Assembly: GCA_031264395.1 (NCBI GenBank)
Contig: JAISEB010000197.1
Span: forward strand, 1-16,963
Origin: Treponema sp.
GTDB lineage: Bacteria > Spirochaetota > Spirochaetia > Treponematales > Breznakiellaceae
Length of the DNA: 16,963 nucleotides
Direction: 5' to 3'
The notes under the pieces are model-generated. The model worked only from the letters and a program-made list of their open reading frames with translations, did no database searches and was not told the origin of the DNA. The stretch's first letter is position 1. The number at the start of each line of letters is the position of its first letter. A program made the translations under genes and the position numbers. Shown here piece after piece: positions 7,201 to 13,859 of the stretch.

Positions 7201-8747
7201 GATTTTTCCGGCGCGTCCGGCCTCCTTCCGGCCGCGCCGGGTTTTTTTGTCATGCATATTTTTTCCCGGTACACGCGGGCGCTGCATCCGGCGATTCTGC
7301 CGAAATGTTCACTGAAAATTTTATAGGAACTGTAGCCCGCCTGTTCGGCGATTTCATAAAATTTAAGGCCGGTCTTTTCAAGGAGCTTCTTTGCCTTGTC
7401 GATGCGGATAATATGAAGCCACTCGTTAAAGCCGCGGCCCGTTTTGTTTTTAAGGAGCCGTGTCAGGTAGCCCGGCGAAATGTACATCGCGGCCGCCGTA
7501 TCTGTCAGTGAAAGATCTCCTGCGCAGTTTTCCATCATGAAATTAAGGGTGTTTTTTATCTGGTAGCCGTATTTTGAATAATCGTTGTTAAGGGCGGAAA
7601 GGAACGTTTCTTTAACGTCGCCGGGCGTGTACGCTTCATTGAAACGTTCCGACAGTTTCGCGTATATGTCGATGTTGTCGCTGAACATCTGGATAGACCG
7701 GGCAATGCCGAAGAAAATATCCTGAAATACCGTGTACGCGGGTTTTACCTGTTTCAGAAGATCCAGCAGGTCGTCGATGTCGCGGGATATGGCCGTAAAA
7801 TTTCCGGTTTGTACACATTGTACAATATCGCGCTCAAAGGCAAACAGATCTTCTTCCTGTATTTCCCCGAACCGCAGATCCGCCTGTGCGGTAAGACAGG
7901 GGCCTTGAAACCATAGTGATCTGGCCGCCATTTCGGAGAGTGAAACATATAATCCGTGCATTGATTCCAGATCCGCCGCCCCGCCGTAGCAGGGCAGGAA
8001 CATGGGATCTTCCATGGAGGCTGTCTGTTCCACAAGAGAAAGGATCTCTTCCTCCGGCAGATTTTCTTTTACATTGAGCATTGCCGCGATAACGCCGCCT
8101 TCACGGATTGTGACAAGTTCGGGCGAATATTTTTCCAGGCGGCTGCTGATAATCTGAATCATCTCCCAGTCGCGGCCGGGACGGGGAAAGGCCAAAAACA
8201 GCGCGTAAAGCGGGCCCTGAAGCCTTGCCGAACAGGATAAAACTTTCTGCTTTATCATTTGGGCGGTCATTCCCTTTTCCAGAAGTTTCCGGAGAAAATG
8301 CGCCTTGATAATATCGATGTTTTCGTTGATGATGTTTTCCATCCTGGTGCTCTGCCTTTCCCTTTGCCGCTCCAGAAGAATTTCATCCCGCTGCTTTAGC
8401 ACCGCCTGCAATATCTGCTCCGTTCCGGCGGGCTTTAGGAGGTACTCATTTACGTCGAGCTTTATCGCCTCCATCATGTATTCCTTGTCGCTGTAGCCCG
8501 AGAGGACGATTTTCTTTGTCCGGGGCAGAAATTCCAGCATCTGCCTGATAAACCACAGACCGTCCCCGTTTGACATGCGGATGTCGCTTATGACTATGTC
8601 AGGATGCAAAGCCAGCGCCTTTTCCAGCGCGGTGGCGCCGCTTCTTGCTTCCCCGGCAATAGTAACGCCGTATTTTTCCCAGTTAATGGACATGGCAAGG
8701 CCGCGGCGTATTGTTACCTCATCGTCAACGATCAGCAGTTTTAACAT
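7197..8747 (-). CDS. Response regulator, REC + AraC-type DNA-binding domain (YesN-like)
   Basis: Cytoplasmic transcription regulator of 516 residues. The receiver domain (1-120) has the acidic pair D8/D9, phospho-acceptor D55 (VISDIRM), S83 and K105 (LLKPAG). A long helical linker of about 270 residues follows. The C-terminal AraC/XylS domain (about 395-495) has both helix-turn-helix units, ending GYSSYKIFSEHFGRIAGCSARVYREK. This layout is typical of YesN partners of YesM kinases that control nearby sugar importers. The start is ATG at 8747 with AGGA 7 bases upstream. It overlaps the kinase gene by 23 bases, implying coupled translation. Its last codons lie opposite the terminator of the convergent gene, which probably dictates the tail KKPGAAGRRPDAPEKS. 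The likely target is the divergent importer 2 operon, and possibly its own promoter. Confidence 0.93.
   Translation of the reverse strand: MLKLLIVDDEVTIRRGLAMSINWEKYGVTIAGEARSGATALEKALALHPDIVISDIRMSNGDGLWFIRQMLEFLPRTKKIVLSGYSDKEYMMEAIKLDVNEYLLKPAGTEQILQAVLKQRDEILLERQRERQSTRMENIINENIDIIKAHFLRKLLEKGMTAQMIKQKVLSCSARLQGPLYALFLAFPRPGRDWEMIQIISSRLEKYSPELVTIREGGVIAAMLNVKENLPEEEILSLVEQTASMEDPMFLPCYGGAADLESMHGLYVSLSEMAARSLWFQGPCLTAQADLRFGEIQEEDLFAFERDIVQCVQTGNFTAISRDIDDLLDLLKQVKPAYTVFQDIFFGIARSIQMFSDNIDIYAKLSERFNEAYTPGDVKETFLSALNNDYSKYGYQIKNTLNFMMENCAGDLSLTDTAAAMYISPGYLTRLLKNKTGRGFNEWLHIIRIDKAKKLLEKTGLKFYEIAEQAGYSSYKIFSEHFGRIAGCSARVYREKICMTKKPGAAGRRPDAPEKS
7208..7248 (+). terminator. Rho-independent terminator for the ThuA/oxidoreductase unit
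   Basis: A two-part stem: CCGGCGCG (7208-7215) with CGCGCCGG (7233-7240), a T/C mismatch, then CCGG (7217-7220) with CCGG (7228-7231) around a 7-base loop, followed by GTTTTTTT (7241-7248). The T-run is on the + strand only. On the - strand the stem is followed by A residues, so it should not stop transcription of the response regulator, whose last 15 or so codons it overlaps. Confidence 0.88.
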
Positions 8748-10446
8748 GAATCTGTCCTGTTTTTACCGGCTGCCGTATGGTTGCGAGTACTCCGCCGCTT
8801 CTCTGGTTCTCAAAACTCAGGCCGTACTCGCCGCCGAAGTACATCTTGATCCGCGAATTGATGTTCCGTATGGCCATGCCGCGCCTGGCGGTATTTTCCT
8901 CCGCCATCAGCGCGTCCATTTCACCGGTGTCCACGGGGTTGCCGGTATTGAAAACGCCGTAGATAATATCGTCATCTTCCCGGTAGACGTTGATGACTAC
9001 CCGCCCGCCTCCGCCGTCCGATTTTTCAACCCCGTGCACAATGGCGTTTTCAACGACAGGCTGCAGCAGCAGTTTGAGAACGGGGATGCCGCCGAGATCT
9101 TCCTGAACATAAAATTCGAATGTTATCTGATCCTGATAACGGACCTTCTGAATGGCCAGGTAGCATTGAACGTGCTCTTGTTCCGCCTGAAAAGGTACAA
9201 GGCTTCCTTCGGTGTTTTCAAGAGAACTGCGGAAGAGCATCGAAAGCGATCTTACCATGCTGCTGATCTTCCAGGTGCGGCTCATTTCGCTCATCCAGTA
9301 GATTGTGTCAAGCGTGTTACACAAAAAATGAGGGTTGATCCTGGACTGCAGAACCTCCAGTTCCGCCTCCTTTAACTTGAGCCTGTTTTTATAGATTTCC
9401 CCGTAGAGCATTTTGAGCCTCCTGCACATGAGGTTGAACTGATCGACGAGCGTGGTTATTTCGTTGCTGCCCTTGACGCTGAAACCGAATTCAAAATCCT
9501 TCTGGTCGATGGTGCGCATGGCTTCCCCGAGCCTCTCCAGGGGATCAAAAACCCGTCTGGTGTAATAATATGAAAGAATAATGACAAAAAACACGGACAT
9601 AAGGAGCCCCACTGCAATGCTTTCGATGAGCAGCGAATCTATGCGGTAGAGTTTGTCCCGGTCAAGCACCGACACTATTACCGCTTTTCCGTGAAAAACC
9701 GGCCGGGAGGAATAGATATATGTCTTGTTTTCAACTTCAAGAAGGGCGCTGTCGGTTTGAGTTCCCAGATTTTCAAACCGGAACGCGCTGTTTCGCGGAA
9801 GCGCCTGTGGTACGCCTCCGCTTTGCAGCAGTACGCCGTCTTCGCAGAGGAGGATGTAGCCTGTTTCGGGCAGCTCTCCGGGCGTCGAAAAAAGTTCCAG
9901 CAGCGCGGACTGGTTAAGGAGGATCTTTGTGTAGCCTATTGACTCGGAAAGGCGGTTGAAATTGCGCATCAGCCGTATCAGGTAGATGCCGTCGCCCTGT
10001 ATGCTCAAAAAACTTCCGCCGTTAATCGTGTCGGCCTTTTCGCGTTCGGCTCTGGTTAAAAAGATATTGTGGTAACGTCCCGAATTAAGGGTGTAATGAT
10101 TATCCGAAAGTATGGATATTGTGTGATAATATTTGGAAGTAAAAGGCAGAAATTGAAGCGAATTGTTTACGCGTATATAGGCGTTGTTGGAAGAATCGCC
10201 GGTCAAATAATCGTATACCCAGTTGTTGACAAGCATGTACAGCGTTATTTCGTTGAGCCCCGTGAGCGCCGAATCAATAGACTGGCTGACGTTTTGAATG
10301 TTATTGTAGGCGTAGCGCCGGCTTTCCTCGAGCGAGCGGCTGTTAAAGAAGGCAAGGATTATCAGATACAGGATGATCATGGGAATAAGGACAATGGCGA
10401 TGGAGAAACACACCAGTTTTATGCGCAGATCGCTGGATTTCATCAT
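8725..10446 (-). CDS. Sensor histidine kinase, YesM-like (HAMP, His_kinase, HATPase_c)
   Basis: Membrane sensor kinase of 573 residues. One membrane segment lies at about 11-34 and a second at about 273-295, enclosing an external sensing domain of about 240 residues. A HAMP linker (about 296-350) follows, then the His_kinase motif INPHFLCNTLDTIYWM with phospho-acceptor H373. The ATP-binding domain has the N-box LLQPVVENAIVHG (N467) and the G2 box RRGMAIRNINSRIKMYFGG. The G1 box reads VFNTGNP, with N500 where DxGxG normally has aspartate, so it is degenerate. The gene starts at ATG 10446 (a second ATG follows directly); there is no visible Shine-Dalgarno, and the predicted transcript starts about 7 bases upstream. 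It forms a pair with the overlapping YesN-like regulator and probably senses a sugar or a binding protein. Confidence 0.93.
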   Translation of the reverse strand: MMKSSDLRIKLVCFSIAIVLIPMIILYLIILAFFNSRSLEESRRYAYNNIQNVSQSIDSALTGLNEITLYMLVNNWVYDYLTGDSSNNAYIRVNNSLQFLPFTSKYYHTISILSDNHYTLNSGRYHNIFLTRAEREKADTINGGSFLSIQGDGIYLIRLMRNFNRLSESIGYTKILLNQSALLELFSTPGELPETGYILLCEDGVLLQSGGVPQALPRNSAFRFENLGTQTDSALLEVENKTYIYSSRPVFHGKAVIVSVLDRDKLYRIDSLLIESIAVGLLMSVFFVIILSYYYTRRVFDPLERLGEAMRTIDQKDFEFGFSVKGSNEITTLVDQFNLMCRRLKMLYGEIYKNRLKLKEAELEVLQSRINPHFLCNTLDTIYWMSEMSRTWKISSMVRSLSMLFRSSLENTEGSLVPFQAEQEHVQCYLAIQKVRYQDQITFEFYVQEDLGGIPVLKLLLQPVVENAIVHGVEKSDGGGGRVVINVYREDDDIIYGVFNTGNPVDTGEMDALMAEENTARRGMAIRNINSRIKMYFGGEYGLSFENQRSGGVLATIRQPVKTGQIHVKTADR

Positions 10447-10459
10447 AAATAAAGTAGAA

Positions 10460-10488
10460 ATAATACATTATTTTGGGATATTTGTCAA
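10460..10488 (-). promoter_or_regulatory. Sigma-70-type promoter of the kinase/regulator operon
   Basis: On the - strand, TTGACA (10488-10483) and TATTAT (10465-10460) are separated by exactly 17 bases, one mismatch from consensus in the -10. The predicted start is near 10453, only about 7 bases from the ATG at 10446. A GGGATATTT-type repeat covers the spacer just after the -35. Confidence 0.8.
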
Positions 10489-10513
10489 TAATAAGGGATA
10501 TTTTTTGATATTT
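10475..10513. promoter_or_regulatory. Phased direct repeats, candidate operator
   Basis: GGGATATTT occurs at 10475-10483 and 10495-10503, exactly 20 bases apart. A weaker match, TTGATATTT, is at 10505-10513, 10 bases further. Direct repeats in helical phase suit AraC-type regulators. One site lies between the -35 and -10 of the kinase promoter, one just upstream of its -35. This suggests self-control and possibly control of the divergent importer 2 operon. No direct evidence links these repeats to the neighbouring regulator. Confidence 0.45.
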
Positions 10514-10682
10514 TTGGCATACGGGGCCTGTTTTCGGGAACATTCGCTGTGTGTGGGCTCTTCCGGGATAAAAACGGGCGCATAATTTAGCAACATTAAC
10601 GCCTTTTCAAATGACCGGACCCGGTTTACCATATCATTACCGCCGGTAGTTTTATGCCGGCGAGTATTGAGGAGGAGTAAAA
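10514..10682 (+). promoter_or_regulatory. Leader of the importer 2 operon with two dyads
   Basis: I see no good -35/-10 pair here; CATAAT at 10581-10586 is the best -10 and has no recognisable -35, which would fit an activator-dependent promoter. Two dyads are present: ACCGG (10614-10618) with CCGGT (10621-10625), and CGCCGG (10641-10646) with CCGGCG (10657-10662) around a 10-base loop. The second ends 6 bases before a strong ribosome binding site, GAGGAGGAG (10669-10677). The two dyads share a CCGGT word and could form alternative pairs. Confidence 0.35.
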
Positions 10683-11978
10683 ATGAGACGTGGAATGGTA
10701 ATGGTTCTTTTGGCCGCGGCGCTTGCCGTAACGGCCTGCGGCGGCAAGAATTCGGGAGCTTCAGGGAGCGGCGAAAAGGTTACGCTGGAGCTTATGCATT
10801 TTCAGACGATTGAAACGATTTCGGAAAGTACCGAGGTGAAGGGCTACCACGCGATGAAAGATAAATTTATCGCGGAGCATCCTGAGGTAAATCTTAGCGA
10901 GTCCATCCTTCAGCAGATCGATTATCAGACAAAGATCATGGCGCTGGCGGCGGCCGACGAGATGCCGGATATTTTCTTCACGAAAGGTTCGTGGGTACAG
11001 AATTTCTACGACAACAGTTTAATGGCCGATGTTACCGACGGGATAGACACGAGCCAGTACCGTGACGGCGTTTTTATTCCCGTCACCAGGGCGGGCAGAA
11101 TATACGGCAGTCCTATTCAGCTGGTTATGACTTCCCTGATTTTTTACAACGAGCAGATGTGGAAAGACATAGGCTATAACGAATTTCCGAAAACATGGGA
11201 TGAACTTATGGCGGCAAACGCCAAATTCAGGGCAAAGGGCATTGACACTATAGCGCTGGGGAACAAGGACAGGTGGCCCTACGAATCCTGCATTATTTCC
11301 ACGCTGGGAGACCGTTTTACCGGTTCCGAATGGACACAGTCCATCATCCTTAACGACGGAAAGGCAAAGTTTACCGATCCCGATTTTATTTCCACCCTCA
11401 AATACAGCCAGCAGATGGCGTCCCTTTTTAATGTCAACTTTAACGAGATTAACAACAATCAGGCCGACGCCCTGTACTGTACCGGAAAGGCCGCCTCAAC
11501 GGTAGAAGGCATGTGGGTCATAGCCTATATCCTTACAAACGGCGATCCCGATGTAGTGGCCAATACAAGGATAGCCCTTCTTCCGTCGATTCCCGGACAA
11601 AAGGGCGCCTCCAACGCCAGTTCAGGCGGAGCCGGCTGGGCGCAGAGCATAAGCTCCAAACTGTCGGGGGCCAAATTTGACGCCGCCGTTGCATATTTGA
11701 AGCAGACTACCGGTGTCGAGTACAGTCAATTTATCATGGATGATTCGGGGCTTCTCGGCCCGATAGACGTTCCTGTAAAGGACAGGGCGTCGCTGCCGCA
11801 GCTTTCCCAGCTGTATCTTGATTTTGCGAACACGCTGAGTTTTGTTCCCGTTTACGACATTCAGATGGACGGCGCCGTCATTGACGTAATGAATTCGAAA
11901 CTCCAGGAACTGCTTGGGGGAACCGCCGGTCCCGAAGAAGTGGCCGCCGCCATTCAGGCGGAGCAGGACAGACTGTAA
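10683..11978 (+). CDS. ABC transporter sugar-binding lipoprotein (family 1), importer 2
   Basis: Lipid-anchored solute-binding protein of 431 residues, held at the outer face of the inner membrane. The signal ends in LAVTAC with lipid-attachment Cys19, followed by a flexible GGKNSGASGSG linker. The mature part is a family-1 sugar-binding protein: VTLELMHFQT at the start, MPDIFF at the first hinge region, and a TWDELMAANAKFRAKGI stretch typical of the family. Start ATG 10683 is set by GAGGAGGAG at 10669-10677. It is the first gene of the operon with two permeases and a beta-mannosidase, so a beta-mannoside or manno-oligosaccharide is the likely ligand by context only. A strong hairpin between its stop and the next gene could protect its mRNA and keep its level above that of the permeases. 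Confidence 0.92.
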   Translation: MRRGMVMVLLAAALAVTACGGKNSGASGSGEKVTLELMHFQTIETISESTEVKGYHAMKDKFIAEHPEVNLSESILQQIDYQTKIMALAAADEMPDIFFTKGSWVQNFYDNSLMADVTDGIDTSQYRDGVFIPVTRAGRIYGSPIQLVMTSLIFYNEQMWKDIGYNEFPKTWDELMAANAKFRAKGIDTIALGNKDRWPYESCIISTLGDRFTGSEWTQSIILNDGKAKFTDPDFISTLKYSQQMASLFNVNFNEINNNQADALYCTGKAASTVEGMWVIAYILTNGDPDVVANTRIALLPSIPGQKGASNASSGGAGWAQSISSKLSGAKFDAAVAYLKQTTGVEYSQFIMDDSGLLGPIDVPVKDRASLPQLSQLYLDFANTLSFVPVYDIQMDGAVIDVMNSKLQELLGGTAGPEEVAAAIQAEQDRL

Positions 11979-12025
11979 TGTACGGCCTCTATTTCAAAAA
12001 CCCGGTCTGATGATATGTCTTCTGT

Positions 12026-12061
12026 AACCGGCCCGTTCCGCTCCGGCGGGACGCGCCGGTT
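12026..12061 (+). other. Long intercistronic hairpin with TCCG loop
   Basis: AACCGGC (12026-12032) pairs with GCCGGTT (12055-12061). After one C/C mismatch, CGTTCCGC (12034-12041) pairs with GCGGGACG (12046-12053, one G-T) around loop TCCG. As RNA this is a 15-pair hairpin capped by a c(UCCG)g tetraloop. No T-run follows, so it is not a terminator. It ends 7 bases before the permease ribosome binding site (GAGGAGGT, 12069-12076). A role in stabilising the 3' end of the binding-protein mRNA is the likeliest, by comparison with malE-malF type hairpins. Confidence 0.75.
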
Positions 12062-12082
12062 GTAATACGAGGAGGTCATTCC

Positions 12083-12976
12083 GTGAAGAACAGGACCGCT
12101 CCGTCAAAACTGGTAATGGCGGCTTATCTTCTGCCCAGTCTTATTGTCTTTTTATTTGTGGTTGTCTCTCCCATCTTCGCGGCTGGTTATTACAGCACGT
12201 TTAAGTGGCCCGGGGGAAGAAGGATGTCCCCTGTCGGCATACAGAATTATCTGGATATGTTCCGTGATTCTATCTTCTGGCATTCCTTTGCCAATAATAT
12301 TTATATTACGGTATTCTGCCTCGTAGGACAAATCGGTTTCGCGTTTCTTTTCGCGAGCCTGCTTAATACAAAGGACCTTAAGGCAAAGAGTTTTCACCGT
12401 GTTGTCAGTTATTTTCCCGTTACCCTTTCCGCCGTGGTGGTTGGTTTTGTGTGGACCATGATCTACGACTACAACTACGGGATACTCAATTTTCTCTTGC
12501 GGCTTGCCGGGGGGGAAGAGAGCGGCCATAGATGGCTCTCCGATCCTTCCACAATAATGACGGTAGTCAGTATCCCGCTTATCTGGCAGTACATAGGCAT
12601 GTACCTTGTCATCATTCTTGCCGCAATGACATCCATTCCATCCGAAGTGCTGGAGATGGCCCAGATTGACGGCGCAGGCGGCTTCAAGCGGGCCGTTCAC
12701 ATTGTGCTTCCCCTGATACGAAGCCCCCTTATCATCTGCGTCATGCTCTGCATTTCGGGCAACATGCGGGTCTTTGATCATATTTACGCAATGACCAGAG
12801 GAGGGCCGGGTTACGCTTCAAGCGTCATGGCACAGTACGCGTATAATGTGTCCTTTATGCAGGTGAACATGGGTTACGGATCAACCCTCAGCATAGGCAT
12901 TCTGATTATCAGCATGGTTCTTGTTACATCGTCCCGGAGCCTCCTCATGTGGCTGAGCCGGAAAGGAGCCGCATGA
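12083..12976 (+). CDS. ABC sugar permease, MalF/UgpA-like, importer 2
   Basis: Membrane permease subunit of 297 residues, with a GTG start at 12083 set by GAGGAGGT at 12069-12076. The first membrane segment is LVMAAYLLPSLIVFLFVVVSPIF near residues 9-31. The EAA loop is recognisable at residues 191-199 (EMAQIDGAG) followed by IVLPLIRSPLI; the first alanine of EAA is methionine here, within family variation. GGPGYASSVMAQYAY near the C terminus matches the family signature. It pairs with the next gene, which it overlaps by 4 bases. The substrate is set by the binding protein. Confidence 0.93.
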   Translation: MKNRTAPSKLVMAAYLLPSLIVFLFVVVSPIFAAGYYSTFKWPGGRRMSPVGIQNYLDMFRDSIFWHSFANNIYITVFCLVGQIGFAFLFASLLNTKDLKAKSFHRVVSYFPVTLSAVVVGFVWTMIYDYNYGILNFLLRLAGGEESGHRWLSDPSTIMTVVSIPLIWQYIGMYLVIILAAMTSIPSEVLEMAQIDGAGGFKRAVHIVLPLIRSPLIICVMLCISGNMRVFDHIYAMTRGGPGYASSVMAQYAYNVSFMQVNMGYGSTLSIGILIISMVLVTSSRSLLMWLSRKGAA

Positions 12977-13845
12977 TGAAGAGGGGAACGGCAAAGGCCG
13001 GAACCGGCCGGAAGAGATCCCCGTTTGTGATTGCGGGAAATATAATATCCAACGTCATCATGATTGTTTTTTCGGTTACCTGCATTTACCCTGTCCTGTG
13101 GATGTTCTATTCTTCGGTCAAGACAACCCGTGACTTTGAGTCCAACATCATAGGACTGCCCCGGAGTTTTCATCTTGATAACTACATTAACATCTTTACA
13201 GGCAGCAGGATAGGTTATTACATACTCAACACGGTGCGAAACACCGCCGTTTCGCTTGTGTTTATCATCATGTTCGGGTTTATTAACGGGTATTTTATTT
13301 CCCGCTTCCGCTTCCGGGGCAGAAAGATCCTGTATACGCTGTATATGCTGGGAATGCTCGTTCCCATACACGCCCTGCTTATTCCGCTGTATATTCTTTT
13401 CAGCAGGACCGGCCTTACCGATCACTGGTTTACGGTCGTGTTTCCGAATGTTGCTTTTAATATTCCCATATCGCTTTTTCTTATCGAAAGCTATATAGGC
13501 ACGGTGCCAAAGGAACTGGAAGAGGCGGCTCTTATAGACGGATCCGGTTTTTCGCGTACGCTCTTTACCATAATATTTCCCCTTGTTACGCCCATTCTTG
13601 TTACCGTAGGCATTATATCGTTCTTTAACTGCTGGAACGAATTCAGTTTTTCGCTTGTTCTGTTGAAGCGGCAGATCCTCTTTACCCTTCCCCTGGGGCT
13701 CACCATGTTCAAGGGGATATACCAGTCAGATTATCCCAAGATGATGACGACAATGGTAATAGCCATGATACCCGCGCTGCTGATTTATTTTTCCTTTTCC
13801 AAACAAATTATTCAGGGAATGATGTCCGGGGCAATCAAAGGATAA
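12973..13845 (+). CDS. ABC sugar permease, MalG/UgpE-like, importer 2
   Basis: Second permease subunit, 290 residues. The ATGATG at 12973 offers two starts: 12973, sharing ATGA with the upstream stop, or 12976, which is better spaced from AAGGAG (12963-12968). A GTG at 12949 lies inside the upstream gene and is less likely. The N terminus is strongly basic (about residues 1-16), then hydrophobic. The EAA loop is at residues 184-190 (EAALIDG), followed by FTIIFPLVTPIL. The C terminus GMMSGAIKG is typical. Fourteen bases separate it from the beta-mannosidase gene, so the two are almost certainly co-transcribed. Confidence 0.93.
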   Translation: MMKRGTAKAGTGRKRSPFVIAGNIISNVIMIVFSVTCIYPVLWMFYSSVKTTRDFESNIIGLPRSFHLDNYINIFTGSRIGYYILNTVRNTAVSLVFIIMFGFINGYFISRFRFRGRKILYTLYMLGMLVPIHALLIPLYILFSRTGLTDHWFTVVFPNVAFNIPISLFLIESYIGTVPKELEEAALIDGSGFSRTLFTIIFPLVTPILVTVGIISFFNCWNEFSFSLVLLKRQILFTLPLGLTMFKGIYQSDYPKMMTTMVIAMIPALLIYFSFSKQIIQGMMSGAIKG

Positions 13846-13859
13846 TATGGGAGTATCAC

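Noticed and set aside
7201..7250. Terminator serving both convergent genes
   Set aside because: The stem is symmetric, but the T-run lies only on the + strand side. On the - strand the stem is followed by A residues, so only + strand termination is supported.
8575..9375. A 266-codon open frame on the + strand opposite the regulator and kinase
   Set aside because: It is antisense to conserved REC and HATPase motifs and shows no protein-like features.
10558..10586. Sigma-70 promoter for the importer 2 operon at CATAAT (10581-10586)
   Set aside because: The -35 position reads CTCTTC, which is not a match. I list it only as a weak candidate in the leader entry.
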